A stretch of DNA of 64,000 nt from Ypsolopha sequella (taxonomy: Eukaryota; Arthropoda; Insecta; Lepidoptera; Ypsolophidae). The position numbers and the translations under genes are program-made. The notes below the pieces were generated by a model. That model saw only the letters and a program-made list of their open reading frames with translations, searched no databases and was not told the origin of the DNA. The stretch spans positions 6,620,417 to 6,684,416 of the forward strand of contig OW203997.1 of the NCBI GenBank assembly GCA_934047225.1, in the 5' to 3' direction. Of the stretch, positions 11,610-21,933 are shown one piece after another; the first letter of the stretch is position 1; each line of letters opens with the position of its first letter.

Positions 11610-11756
11610 CTCTCCGCCACTATAAACTACAAACTAAGACAAACTTAACTACATCTAATTACTTTACAATTTATTATTGCTGCATGGAGACTCAGAAAGG
11701 AAAGTAAATCTGGATGTGAGGAGCTCTTAATTATTTTTAAATATTTATAACATAAT

Positions 11757-14750
11757 TTACTCTTCCACTGATTGATCACATGTTCGAATTTGGTTCAAAT
11801 GTCGTTTCCATTTTAAACCCCCCACGTCAATGTAGTATGTTACCCCTGGACATGACTCATCAATAATCGTCCCTATAATCCAAGATTTATGTCCCTTTCT
11901 GTAGTCTCTAACCATAACTTTCTGTCCTAATTCTAACATTGGTGTATTTCTGCTACCTTTATAATAAAGTTTTGATTTTTCTTGCATTTCATATACTTTA
12001 TCTGTTATAGGTGGTGGCCTTAGCAACGTAAATCTATTTCTAAGCTCTCTACCCAGCATTAATCTGGCTGGTGTTACACCAGTAGTACTTTGGGGTAAAT
12101 TTCTGTAATCAAACAAAAAGAGGTTAACAGCAGAACTCAGTGGGCTGCCACTTTCCTTGATTTTAGTCACATGTGTTTTAAAAGTTTCCACAAATCGTTC
12201 AGCTGCCCCATTGGTAGCTGGATGGTACGGCGGAGAAAATGTATGTTTTATATTTGTAAGTTGACAAAAATTTTCAAATTCTGTACTAGTGAAAGTAGGA
12301 CCGTTATCTGTTACTAAGTGGACTGGAAAACCAAAGGTAGAAAATAACTTTTTGAATATCTCGATTGTACGAGTTGCCCCAATGTTAGTCATTTCAAAAG
12401 CCTCAGGCCATTTAGAATAGCTGTCCACTATTACTAAGAACATTTTGTTATAATATGGTCCCAAAAAATCGGCATGAAGTCGGTACCATGGAGATGGCGG
12501 CACAGGCCAGGGTTTAAGTGCTGATTTTGGTGGATTTTTATTATTATTTAGACAGATTATGCACTTATTTGTAACATTTTCTATTTCTGAATCTAAACCC
12601 GGCCACCAAAAATATGATCGTGCTACTTGCTTCATACGAACTATACCAAAGTGGCTTTTATGTAGCTCTGAAAGAATTGATTCCCGTAATACCATAGGAA
12701 TTACAATTCTATAACCCCACAATAAACATCCTCTATCAGTACTTATTTCATCCCTTCTGTTGTAGAAAATTAATAGTTCCTTATCAATTGTTTTTTTATC
12801 TGGCCAACCATCTAGAACATACCTAATAGTTTTTGATAAAATCAAATCTTTTTTTGTTTCACTCTGAATGGTTTTCCAGTCTAATTTATCAATTTTTAAA
12901 TTGTTTACATGATAGATATTACTTACATCAGCACTTAAACAAATAGAATGGAGTTGAACATTCTCTGTACTTTCATCCATTACTGCGCGTGATAAGAAAT
13001 CAGCTGGGTTTGATTTAGTGCTGATGTGCCTAATCTTATAGTTAAATGCTGACAAAAAAATCGCATAATGTTGCAGCCTTTTGGCTGCCATTTTCGGTAT
13101 ACCTTTTGTGGGTCCAAATATTCTTACTAACGCAGCATTATCTGTTTCTAACTCAAAATATCGACCATAAGTATAGTTATAAAATTTGGTCACACCAAAG
13201 ATAATTGCCATAGCTTCTTTATCAATCGTGGAATACTTTATCTCTACAGAGTTTAGTTTCTTACTTGCATATGCAATCGGTCTAACAGTACCATCATAAT
13301 CTCTATTCGACAATACAACAGCCAAAGCAGTTTGTGATGAATCGCATGACAAAATCAATGGTAAATTTGGGTCAAAATGTCTTAAATTGTTAACTGAAGA
13401 CAATTTCTGTTTGATTAATATAAACGCTTTGTTACAGTCTGGGGTCCATTCAAATTTATTTTTCTTAATTATATCATACAATGGTGATAATGTTCTAGCC
13501 ATGTCTTTTAGAAACCGGTTGTAATAATTAATTTTTCCCAAGAAAGACCTTAACAATGTCATACTTGTGGGAGCTTTAGTTCTTAACAAAGGTTCAACGT
13601 TCGATTCTACAATGCTTATGTCATTTTTAGTGACTCTAAAACCAAACACATCAATACTTTTTTTGAAGAACTTGCACTTTTCAAGTTTTAATTTAAACTG
13701 ACATTCTTTTAGTTTCGATAGAACCTTACACAAAGTATTTAGCATATCATTTACATCACTTCCTGCCATATAAATATTGTCTATGAACACAGCTGTATTT
13801 GATATGTTAGCAAGCTTTTTACACATTAGCCGCTGGAAGGAACCTGGTCCTGTGCTTACACCATATGGTAAGTATTGATATTTATATGTACCTTCTTCCG
13901 TTACGATTGTAGTGAGATCCTGAGACTCAGGACTTAAAGGAGCTTGTAAGTACGCTTCTTTTAGATCAAGCTCGCAGAAGTATTCTCCATTCTTAAGTGT
14001 GTGTAAAATTTCATCAATATGGGGTAGTGGAAAATGGTCAACTTCCAAGTGAGGATTCAAAGTAACCTTGTAATCACCACAAAGCCTTACTGATCCATCC
14101 GCTTTCAATACAGGTACTACGGGAGTACCCCACTGACTGTATTCCACAGGCATTATCCTACCATTTTGTAGTAAACGGGAAATTTCAAGCTTTACCTTGT
14201 CTTTCAATGCAAATGGTACCCGTCGTGGTGTCAGGCATTTCGGCTTTGCATCCGGTTTTAACTGTAACGTGATAGCTTCACCTTTGAAATCACCCCACCC
14301 TGGGCTGAATACTTCTGCGAACTTCTCTTTGATTACATTTTCTGCCTCTGAAACAGTTTTATTTTCACGTGAGTAAGTTTCTGAATGCTTAGTCATAACA
14401 TTAGTTTCTATAAAAGTTGGAGGCCACAGATCGAATGCCTTCAACCAGTCACGACCTATTATTCGTGGGACATCATCATGGGCTACAAAAACATCTAAAT
14501 TTCTTACTATCTTGTTATATTTTACTGTTAAATTCTTTAATAAGCCAACTGGTTTAGAGATGGTTTGGTCAAAATTTTTAAATCGTACATTGGAGTCCTC
14601 AATCACATACTGGTTGAACAGACTTACTTTGTCCCTTAACGGAATAACTGTTACCTCAGAGCCAGTATCTAACTGAAAATCCAGATATATTCCTGCAACA
14701 TTAATAGATATATAATGCGGAGGTACCTTACTTACATTAACAGAGTATAT
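11757..14750 (-). CDS. pol: gypsy Pol polyprotein: protease, RT, RNase H, integrase (no gag)
   Basis: One frame of 997 codons is open from the PBS to TAA. Counting from the codon at 14606, domains run in this order: protease DTGS just upstream (14658-14669); RT with first catalytic Asp in ELDLKEAY (about residue 214) and the box written FIDN (about 274-277); RNase H with CDSS, KEA and ETDN (about 422, 464, 489); integrase zinc site H-x3-H...C-x2-C (about 648-685); and the DDE core with HADF, VTDNG and NGAAERF (about 713, 767, 803). The active-site box is normally (Y/F)-x-DD, so the second Asp is replaced by Asn here. No initiator or gag lies upstream, so translation would need a fortuitous start. 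The frame is otherwise intact. Domain order (RT-RH-IN) and sequence indicate Ty3/gypsy; the Mag-like clade is a guess. Confidence 0.9.
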   Translation of the reverse strand: MYSVNVSKVPPHYISINVAGIYLDFQLDTGSEVTVIPLRDKVSLFNQYVIEDSNVRFKNFDQTISKPVGLLKNLTVKYNKIVRNLDVFVAHDDVPRIIGRDWLKAFDLWPPTFIETNVMTKHSETYSRENKTVSEAENVIKEKFAEVFSPGWGDFKGEAITLQLKPDAKPKCLTPRRVPFALKDKVKLEISRLLQNGRIMPVEYSQWGTPVVPVLKADGSVRLCGDYKVTLNPHLEVDHFPLPHIDEILHTLKNGEYFCELDLKEAYLQAPLSPESQDLTTIVTEEGTYKYQYLPYGVSTGPGSFQRLMCKKLANISNTAVFIDNIYMAGSDVNDMLNTLCKVLSKLKECQFKLKLEKCKFFKKSIDVFGFRVTKNDISIVESNVEPLLRTKAPTSMTLLRSFLGKINYYNRFLKDMARTLSPLYDIIKKNKFEWTPDCNKAFILIKQKLSSVNNLRHFDPNLPLILSCDSSQTALAVVLSNRDYDGTVRPIAYASKKLNSVEIKYSTIDKEAMAIIFGVTKFYNYTYGRYFELETDNAALVRIFGPTKGIPKMAAKRLQHYAIFLSAFNYKIRHISTKSNPADFLSRAVMDESTENVQLHSICLSADVSNIYHVNNLKIDKLDWKTIQSETKKDLILSKTIRYVLDGWPDKKTIDKELLIFYNRRDEISTDRGCLLWGYRIVIPMVLRESILSELHKSHFGIVRMKQVARSYFWWPGLDSEIENVTNKCIICLNNNKNPPKSALKPWPVPPSPWYRLHADFLGPYYNKMFLVIVDSYSKWPEAFEMTNIGATRTIEIFKKLFSTFGFPVHLVTDNGPTFTSTEFENFCQLTNIKHTFSPPYHPATNGAAERFVETFKTHVTKIKESGSPLSSAVNLFLFDYRNLPQSTTGVTPARLMLGRELRNRFTLLRPPPITDKVYEMQEKSKLYYKGSRNTPMLELGQKVMVRDYRKGHKSWIIGTIIDESCPGVTYYIDVGGLKWKRHLNQIRTCDQSVEE

Positions 14751-14766
14751 CCCATCCTCGTCGCCA
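14751..14766 (-). other. gypsy primer binding site, tRNA-Ser type
   Basis: On the minus strand this reads TGGCGACGAGGATGGG, 3 nt after the 5' LTR. It complements CCCATCCTCGTCGCCA, the 3' end of tRNA-Ser(GCU) as remembered from animals. Confidence 0.75.
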
Positions 14767-14769
14767 AAC

Positions 14770-14932
14770 TGTTAGATACTGAGATAAACACTTTTAAATT
14801 AATTAATTAAGTATTTATTTGCGCACAACAAAATACATGTTCCTTACAACATGGCGGTTCGGTCGCGAGAGAGCGAGACAGCGTATCCAAGAGCAGACAA
14901 GATAGACTGCAATGCTACGTTCCGATATCACA
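14770..14932 (-). repeat. 5' LTR of gypsy element
   Basis: 163 bp partner of 11447-11609 with no difference seen by eye, implying a very recent insertion or gene conversion. Confidence 0.93.
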
Positions 14933-14937
14933 CTAGT

Positions 14938-15160
14938 GAATGCTCCTAATTTGCCAGATCCATCGCAATGGGGATGGACACAGGACGCAGCCGAGTGGCA
15001 ACCTCTATGGACAACTCTCCCCGAAGCAGCAGCTTCATGTTCAGAGTTAATTAGATGCAGCTGCAAAAAAGGGTGTACTGGACGTTGTAAATGCAGCAAA
15101 GCTGCAATGAAGTGTACCGCACTTTGTTTCTGCGCCTGTGATTGTAAAGTTAACTTTTGA
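14938..15160 (+). pseudogene. CXC cysteine-cluster fragment (right arm), severed by gypsy
   Basis: The right-arm counterpart of 9089-9409. The cysteine cluster and PDPSQWGW motif are intact. The upstream half (IPPTKAALLEHIKRACYQ region) lies at about 11370-11446 on the far side of the gypsy element, so the reading frame is split by the insertion. Confidence 0.6.
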
Positions 15161-15563
15161 TAAAAATTATTTAATACCATTGTACTAAAATTTCATTTTT
15201 AGTATTATTGTTATCATTACACTATTTATGAAAAAAAAATATATTACAAATTTAACCGATAAACATCAACAAATAAATTTCATTATCTTGCCTTTATCTT
15301 AATATTTACGGTTGGCACAGTACGTTTTCCTCTTTCATTGTTCTCTATAATGTTTGTTGCGCTGCTTTAGTACAACGTGTAAATTATTTTTTTGTAATAG
15401 TTGTTGTATGACAAGTATCTAAGAAATGTATATTTTTATAAACTAGATTAAATATGCTTTCATATAGTATTTTTTTTAGTTTCAATTAATTATGTTTTTA
15501 GAAAGATATGACGATTTTTATTAAAAAAATACGCCCTTTTTTCCTTTTTTTTTTCAAACTTTT

Positions 15564-16028
15564 TGAGCACGCGATATGACGGCAGTGCTTTGTATCACCA
15601 TAGGTTTTAAAAATAGCGGGAAGTGAAGAGAAATAATTACGAAGATGAAAGATCTGACCTTGGGAAGGAGCTGCATGCACCACAAACCACGCTTCGCCTG
15701 AGCCACCAAGTCTCTGGTGTTCTCCAAGATGGTTTTCTTCTTCCTCTTCGTGCCTGGTTGCGCTCTTCTCGGCTAATCTTCTTCGTAATAGTAATAGATG
15801 AAAATGAGGCGCACAGCGGGTGCGATCTCAAAATGGCGGGCGGTAGGGTCGAGGTAGGACCTAGTCGAATGACAATCAGCGTATACCTCCGGCGTGAAAG
15901 GCTTCTGATTGACGACTGATTGATTTGCGTCCAAAACTAAGCGGGTGGAGATGCAGCGAAAATGACAGTTGAAAATATTAATTCACAACTACCCCGCAGT
16001 ATGAGAGCCACAAGAAGTGGCGCGAACA
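15564..16028 (-). repeat. 3' LTR of BEL/Pao element
   Basis: 465 bp, TG...CA, preceded by target duplication CTTTT. Open frames read through it are shadows. Confidence 0.93.
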
Positions 16029-16128
16029 TTTGCCCCCGGCGTTAAAACCATTGGTTTTAAAATAAGAATAGAAAAGTAAAAATAAGACAGAGAATAACGA
16101 AATTTTGAAGCGGGGGCAAAGAAAGGAG

Positions 16129-19100
16129 TTATTGAGATGGGAGAGGGCAAAGACGCACGACAGGTCGTTTGTAAACACCTGTCGTCGTTTTGACAGAAGC
16201 TACCCTAATGACATTATCTTTGCCAGGGTATACAGCTACAATAACACCGAGCGGCCATTGAAGCGGTGGAGTGTTATCGGTAACTACAACGACAACAGAT
16301 CCAATTTTGATTGGGTTGGAAGGTGTATTCCATTTTCCTCTAGACTGGAGAAGATGGAGATAATCATTCTTCCATCGCCTTGCGAACGATTCTACCATTT
16401 GATCAAGCAACGCGTAGCGACGTAATAAATTAACTGGCTCATCAGCCACCTTACAAGCGGGTAATTCTTTTAAAGGAGTTGACATCAGAAAATGTGCAGG
16501 AGTTAACGCGCTAAGTTCAGATGGATCTTCACTCAGCAGCGTAAGCGGACGAGAATTTATGACACATTCTATTTGCGTAACTACAGTTAATAATTCTTCG
16601 TAGGTCAACAGTTGAGTACCTACTACTCTATGCAAATGCGTCTTAAATCCTTTGACATATATCTCATAATGTCCCCCAAAATGTGGGCTACGTGGAATAT
16701 TAAATTTCCATTGTATTCTATGATCGGCAAGTTCATTCGCGAAAGACGTTTTAAATTCTTCGGAGTTTGTCAAATTGTAAATTTCTGAGAGGGCATTTCT
16801 AGCGCCTACAAAGTTCGTAGCATTATCTGAATATACGAAAGACACTGCTCCACGTCTAGATAAAAAACGTTTGAACGCGGAAAGAAAAGTGTTCGTGCTA
16901 AGATCAGTTGCCAATTCAACGTGAACTGCACGAGTCACCAGGCATACAAATATGCAGAGGTAACATTTGACGGGACGGACTCCACGTTTTCGATACGGAG
17001 TGATACTGATAGGACCACAATAATCCACAGCGCAGTGGACAAAAGCTTTAGCCTCATTAACGCGGCATGATGGTAAATCTGCCATGAAAGGGAAGGTTTG
17101 TCTCGGCTTCGCCTTAAAACAATAATTGCAGCTATGTATTACGCGACGAACAATATTTCGACAGGAAAGTATCCAAAATTTTTGGCGGATTATTGACATT
17201 AAAGCCACTGGTCCAGTGTGACAATTTTTGCGATGATAATGAATGATAATCAATTCGACAATATGATTTTTACGAGGTAACAACACAGGGTGTTGTTGAT
17301 CGAACGTCATGTCTGTGTTGCGAAGTCGACCACCAACGCGTAACAATCCATTTTTATCTAAAAATGGCGATAGTCGATTTAAAGCGGGAGAACAAAGTTT
17401 ATTTGACTTTAATCTTTTTATTTCATCAAGAAAATAAAATGCTTGAAGAGCTTTAATCAATGCAACTTCAGCGAAATCCATATCGGTAGCGGTAAAAATA
17501 TTAGAGCGCGGTAAAATACGTAAAAATCGGTAGATGTAAATGATTGTGTGTAAAAGCACAAGCCATGACGAAATTCTTTCCGAAAGAGAAAGAAGTGGAT
17601 GCGGTTCTTCATTACTAAAAGCGGGAAGAGAAATTGTTTTTGATTCCGGCAAGTTTTCTTCAATAGAAGCTGATTCTATTGTTTTGATTGGCCACTCTTT
17701 AGCGTCCAGATAAAGCCAAGCAGGTCCAGTGAACCAGAGCGGGTGACTCATCAACTGCGTGGGAGTGAGACCACGGGAAAGACAGTCGCTCGGGTTTTGA
17801 GAACCAGCTGTATGGTAAAAACATTCAGCGGGAATAGCGGATATTATTTTTGTTATACGCGTCGCGACAAAGGTTTTAAACCTGTGCGGTGAGGAATGTA
17901 TCCAGTGTAAAGTTACCATAGAATCGGTAAAACAGTAAATACGTTCAATATTGTGACGTATTTTATAAGCGTCAACTACACGACGAGTTAATTTCGACAT
18001 GAGTAACGAGGCACAAAGCTCAAGGCGGGCGACACTGACGGTCTTGAGCGGACAGACTTTTGACTTTGCGCATACCAGCCGAATGCTAGTGCAAGTGTCT
18101 GAGTCATCTTGTACTCTAATATATACGACACATCCGTATCCACGTTCACTTGCGTCTGCAAATGATATTATCGAAATTTTCGAATTTTGGAACACGTCTA
18201 AGTGGCGTTTAATACGTAAATCCCGCAAAACAGGTAGCTCCTTCAAATAGTTTTGCCAAATCTGCGCAATATCAGAGGGTAGTGTTTCATCCCAGTCTAA
18301 TTTTAAAATACAGATTTTCTGCAAGAGTAATTTTGCGTACAAGATCACAGGAGCGGTAAAGCCGAGGACGTCGTACTGACGTGCTATCACGGACAAAACA
18401 TTGCGTTTAGTACATGGGCGACTATCTAGCGATACAGTAAAAGAGAACTCGTCAGAATCAGGCGACCACTGTAAGCCAAGAACTTTAAGAGTTTGAGTTT
18501 GTTCTTCAAAATTCTTACTAGAATTTAAGCGGTGAGTATCAGGCAGTGTATCAAGTAACTGTTGACAGTTACTAGACCACTTGACGAGCTCAAAGCCACC
18601 GGCCTTAAGCAATCCTACCAGCTCATCTCTGAGCTGTAAGGAGCCCTGCACGGTGGGCGTGCTATAGCAGATGTCGTCCATGTAACAGTTTCGTGCGGCT
18701 ACAGTAGCGGCGAGCGGGTACGCTGAACTCCCATCCTCACAGAGTTTCCTGACTACTCTCATCGCAAGGAAAGGGCTACTACGTAGTCCAAAGCAGACGC
18801 GATTGAACTGATAAGCGATAAGCGGTGAACACGTGTCAAAGCGGTATAAAAACTTTTGAAATTTGCGATCATCGGCGTTAACCAAAACTTGTAAGAACAT
18901 TTGTTTGATATCCGAGGTAAAAGCGATTTCATACAAGCGGAAGTCAAGTAAAATTAAAAACAAATCGTTTTGCAAATTAGCACCTGTGTGCAGCGTGTCA
19001 TTTAATGAGACACGAGTACCATCAGCGGAGTCAGTCTTAGTACTGGCATTCATACAAATACGCACCTTTGTCGTTGATTTATCAACACGCACTACGGGAT

Positions 19101-21471
19101 GATGCGGAATATAATAACCAAGAGATAATTGGTCATCATTATGAAGCGGGGATATGTAACCTTTAGTTAGGTATTCATTTATTATATTGTTATACTCGGA
19201 ACGTAAATCTGCGTTAGAAACAAACCTACGCTCAAGAGACATAAAACACTTTTTTGCGTGATGGTACGAGTTTCCTAGTATGTTAGGATTCCGTGCGAAC
19301 GGTAAAGAAACCGAATAGCGACCAGCGGGGTCACGTGACACATTGTTAATAAATAATTTTTCACATTCATCATTTGCGGGACTAGAAGCAGGTTCACAAT
19401 GCACCTCTTCTAATTGCCAAAATTTTTGTAAAATAAAATCTATTGGCGGTTCAATCTCCATATAAGAGCATAACGAAATTGAACATGCGGTATTTTGGTA
19501 AACAGGCGTATTACCAATTAGCGTAAAACCGAAGATGGTCTGAAATCCCGTCGGCGTACCCGGGGGACCAGAGACGCGGCCTGATAACAAGATATCCGCG
19601 AATAAAGATGCACCGATAAGAATATCAATCTCACCCGGTAAGTAAAATGTTTCATCAGCAAGTGTGATATATTTTAAATACGAAAGCGTAGACAAATCCA
19701 CCTGCACCGATGGTAAGTTGTCGGTAATACGGTCGATTACATAAGTGTCAAGCGAAATTGAAACCGAATCATCAAATCGTGAAAACAATTTAAGGTTTGT
19801 CGCACCCTTAATTGGGTTTGATGAAGAGCCGATGCCCTTAACAAAAGCGCGGGGAATTTTCTCATATTTTAAGTTAAGCTTCTCACAACAGGAAACCGTC
19901 GAAAAACTGGATTGTGACGCAGGGTCGCAGAGCGCACGTAGACGGACAGACATACCGTTAGAATCTTTCACGATCACTTGAATTGTACCTAAAAGGCATG
20001 TTTCATTACGCTGCGAGTTAGGCTGTAAGTTACATAAAGAAATATTATTACTCGCAGTTGGTACGGATTGAGAATCATTAGTCATATGTTCTGTGTTAGT
20101 CGCCGATACGGCAGGATCCACCAACCTCGAAGATTGCGTATGTGTGCGTGGAGACACGGTAATATTTTGACCAAGCGCGGTGTGAGTATTCATCACATTT
20201 TGTTTGCGGCACAACATCGAATGGTGTTTACAATTACAATGGCGGCAATTATAAGACGATTTACAAGCGGAATTGTTATGCGTAATACTTAAACAATTGG
20301 TGCAACCGTTATTAGATTTGATGAACTGAAATCTTTTCTCGATATCTAGTTTCACAAATTCGGGACACTTATATAAATTATAGTGTTTTAATTGTTTACA
20401 TAGCGGACAACAATTATTATTGGTCGAAGCGGAGACAAAAGCATGGGTTGACTTGGTACTGTACCCGGTTTTGTTGTTATTATTATTAACGGAGCGGTTC
20501 GGAGCGGGAGCGGTAATTGCGGGTGCAGTGCGGTTCAGTATCTTAGTTTGTTCCCGTAAAAATGATATTAATTCATCATAATGGGGTAAATCGGAACCAC
20601 GTTTAAACATTTCAAATGAACGAGCGGTTTCAACATCAAGTTTTTTAAGGGCCAAATACATAAGGATAAAATCCGAAAGATCTTTAATATTCAGCGATTT
20701 TAAACACGAAACAGCGGAACAGAACTTGTCTAAAAACAAGTCCAAGTTTTTTGAACTAGCGGTAGTTAAAGGGCGAAATTCAAACATTTGATCCAAATAA
20801 GTAGTGGCTAAACTACGCGAGTCTTGAAAAGTAGAAACGAGTGTTTTCCAGATTATGTCGTAGTTAGTTGCGTTCGGTGTGATTCCAGAACAAATCGAAA
20901 GTGCCCGGCCAGAAAGTTTACCCATCAGGTATTGTACTCGTTCGTTGTCGGTCAAGTCCGGATTATCGTGAATCGTGGTTTTAAATGTTTCATAGAATGT
21001 TGGCCACATAGTAGCTTCACCAGAAAAACCAACGAGTTCCAGTTTTGGAAGCTTGATAGTAGGTTTTTTGGGACATTCCATGTCAAGTGGAGCTTTAACT
21101 TTAGAGTCAGCCGATTTCGAAGAATGTGATAACTTCCGGTTGATGTATTTGCAATGGGAGTAAAGATCCTCAAAAGCTGACCAACTTTGATAATTTGGTT
21201 CAAAATTAGGATTTATCAATACCTCTGTGTCATTAATTTCATCTATGATTACATGAATTTCTGAGCGTACAGTATCCAAAGTTTCGACATTGGCCATAAA
21301 CAATTCTGCCGAAGAAACATCCTCTAAAGCGGTTTTAGAAAAGTCATAAACTCTCTGAAGGCGATTAAACAATTCTTGCCTTTTATTTTTAAGCTTCTTT
21401 AAACTATACGACATCTTTAATTTTGCAGCTTCTGCGGAATTTGGCATGTTATATAGTACAAAGTTAGGCAA
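16129..21471 (-). CDS. gag-pol: BEL/Pao Gag-Pol polyprotein (1780 aa, intact)
   Basis: A single uninterrupted frame from ATG 21471 to TAA 16129-16131. Approximate domains: coiled N-terminus (20-110); Pao-type gag domain with KLPKLELVGFSG (140-290); Asn-rich linker (330-335); cysteine/histidine nucleic-acid-binding region (354-422); Peptidase A17-type protease with catalytic Asp in ALCDPASQ (516); RT with SDIKQMF (853) and YMDD (930-933); RNase H with FADAS (1104) and FTDS (1181); integrase zinc region HYHRKNCH...C-x2-C (1411-1452); integrase core D1483, D1549 (SDNATNF) and E1603; and the C-terminal domain typical of Pao integrases, ending in ...CPLPSQ. The protease motif DPAS is an unusual form of the usual D-S/T-G-S; the Asp is kept. 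Nothing visible prevents activity. No env-like ORF follows. Confidence 0.96.
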   Translation of the reverse strand: MPNFVLYNMPNSAEAAKLKMSYSLKKLKNKRQELFNRLQRVYDFSKTALEDVSSAELFMANVETLDTVRSEIHVIIDEINDTEVLINPNFEPNYQSWSAFEDLYSHCKYINRKLSHSSKSADSKVKAPLDMECPKKPTIKLPKLELVGFSGEATMWPTFYETFKTTIHDNPDLTDNERVQYLMGKLSGRALSICSGITPNATNYDIIWKTLVSTFQDSRSLATTYLDQMFEFRPLTTASSKNLDLFLDKFCSAVSCLKSLNIKDLSDFILMYLALKKLDVETARSFEMFKRGSDLPHYDELISFLREQTKILNRTAPAITAPAPNRSVNNNNNKTGYSTKSTHAFVSASTNNNCCPLCKQLKHYNLYKCPEFVKLDIEKRFQFIKSNNGCTNCLSITHNNSACKSSYNCRHCNCKHHSMLCRKQNVMNTHTALGQNITVSPRTHTQSSRLVDPAVSATNTEHMTNDSQSVPTASNNISLCNLQPNSQRNETCLLGTIQVIVKDSNGMSVRLRALCDPASQSSFSTVSCCEKLNLKYEKIPRAFVKGIGSSSNPIKGATNLKLFSRFDDSVSISLDTYVIDRITDNLPSVQVDLSTLSYLKYITLADETFYLPGEIDILIGASLFADILLSGRVSGPPGTPTGFQTIFGFTLIGNTPVYQNTACSISLCSYMEIEPPIDFILQKFWQLEEVHCEPASSPANDECEKLFINNVSRDPAGRYSVSLPFARNPNILGNSYHHAKKCFMSLERRFVSNADLRSEYNNIINEYLTKGYISPLHNDDQLSLGYYIPHHPVVRVDKSTTKVRICMNASTKTDSADGTRVSLNDTLHTGANLQNDLFLILLDFRLYEIAFTSDIKQMFLQVLVNADDRKFQKFLYRFDTCSPLIAYQFNRVCFGLRSSPFLAMRVVRKLCEDGSSAYPLAATVAARNCYMDDICYSTPTVQGSLQLRDELVGLLKAGGFELVKWSSNCQQLLDTLPDTHRLNSSKNFEEQTQTLKVLGLQWSPDSDEFSFTVSLDSRPCTKRNVLSVIARQYDVLGFTAPVILYAKLLLQKICILKLDWDETLPSDIAQIWQNYLKELPVLRDLRIKRHLDVFQNSKISIISFADASERGYGCVVYIRVQDDSDTCTSIRLVCAKSKVCPLKTVSVARLELCASLLMSKLTRRVVDAYKIRHNIERIYCFTDSMVTLHWIHSSPHRFKTFVATRITKIISAIPAECFYHTAGSQNPSDCLSRGLTPTQLMSHPLWFTGPAWLYLDAKEWPIKTIESASIEENLPESKTISLPAFSNEEPHPLLSLSERISSWLVLLHTIIYIYRFLRILPRSNIFTATDMDFAEVALIKALQAFYFLDEIKRLKSNKLCSPALNRLSPFLDKNGLLRVGGRLRNTDMTFDQQHPVLLPRKNHIVELIIIHYHRKNCHTGPVALMSIIRQKFWILSCRNIVRRVIHSCNYCFKAKPRQTFPFMADLPSCRVNEAKAFVHCAVDYCGPISITPYRKRGVRPVKCYLCIFVCLVTRAVHVELATDLSTNTFLSAFKRFLSRRGAVSFVYSDNATNFVGARNALSEIYNLTNSEEFKTSFANELADHRIQWKFNIPRSPHFGGHYEIYVKGFKTHLHRVVGTQLLTYEELLTVVTQIECVINSRPLTLLSEDPSELSALTPAHFLMSTPLKELPACKVADEPVNLLRRYALLDQMVESFARRWKNDYLHLLQSRGKWNTPSNPIKIGSVVVVVTDNTPPLQWPLGVIVAVYPGKDNVIRVASVKTTTGVYKRPVVRLCPLPSQ

Positions 21472-21910
21472 GTACCAGAACTATTGAAAGTTTTATACTG
21501 ACTACAACATAGAATAATGCTAATGAGTTAGAGATAACACGGGCGGCGGACGAACCTGTGTACGAGTACCTCTCGATAATATTAAGAATTAGCAGGTAGG
21601 CAGATAATATTTTCTGTGAAATGATCAAATGGTATAATCGCAGCGGATAAATTAACAGAATGGCGTATTTCACTGTAGATAATTTATAATTTCCAGTATA
21701 TAGGAAATGGAATCACTAATATTTTGACGAATGCGGGGTTTTAATGCATAGATAATGCAAATAAGAGCGGGAATGCGGGGTAATACTGCGGGCAGAGTGA
21801 AAATTAGAGCGGAATTCACGTGTTCTTTAGACAAAGAACATGAAGATAGCGGTTGGAAATACCAAAAAATGGTTATAGATCGCAGATCAAAGGGCCTAAA
21901 ATGGATCTAG

Positions 21911-21928
21911 ATCCGGCTCGAATGGCCA
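21911..21928 (-). other. BEL primer binding site, probably tRNA-Tyr type
   Basis: On the minus strand the 18 nt begins TGGCCATTCGAGCCGG, 5 nt after the 5' LTR. Its complement resembles the 3' end of animal tRNA-Tyr (ATCCGGCTCGAA...CCA), with about two mismatches by memory. A duplicate copy lies at 27694-27711. Confidence 0.5.
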
Positions 21929-21933
21929 AAAAA

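Larger units (their letters stand above)
11447..14932 (-). mobile_element. gag-less Ty3/gypsy LTR retrotransposon, LTRs apparently identical, TSD CTAGT
   Basis: The two 163 bp LTRs (11447-11609 and 14770-14932) appear identical by eye and run TG...CA in plus orientation. CTAGT flanks the element at 11442-11446 and 14933-14937. Transcription is leftward. A primer binding site, TGGCGACGAGGATGGG on the minus strand (14751-14766), begins 3 nt inside the 5' LTR and matches the 3' end of tRNA-Ser(GCU) as I know it. A purine-rich tract (GTGGCGGAGAG on the minus strand) abuts the 3' LTR. Directly after the PBS comes protease, so gag is absent. The insertion is in the right arm of the palindromic element; the left arm shows the empty site at 9312-9316 (ACCAG). 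Confidence 0.93.

Noticed and set aside
15623..15919. 98-codon frame MKRNNYEDERSD present three times (also 21993 and 27776)
   Set aside because: It lies wholly inside the BEL LTR, so its conservation simply reflects LTR identity.
16105..21129. Several plus-strand open frames of 70-106 codons opposite BEL pol
   Set aside because: They are antisense shadows of the intact minus-strand polyprotein and carry no independent signature. The same shadows recur at 25528-26912 because of the duplication.
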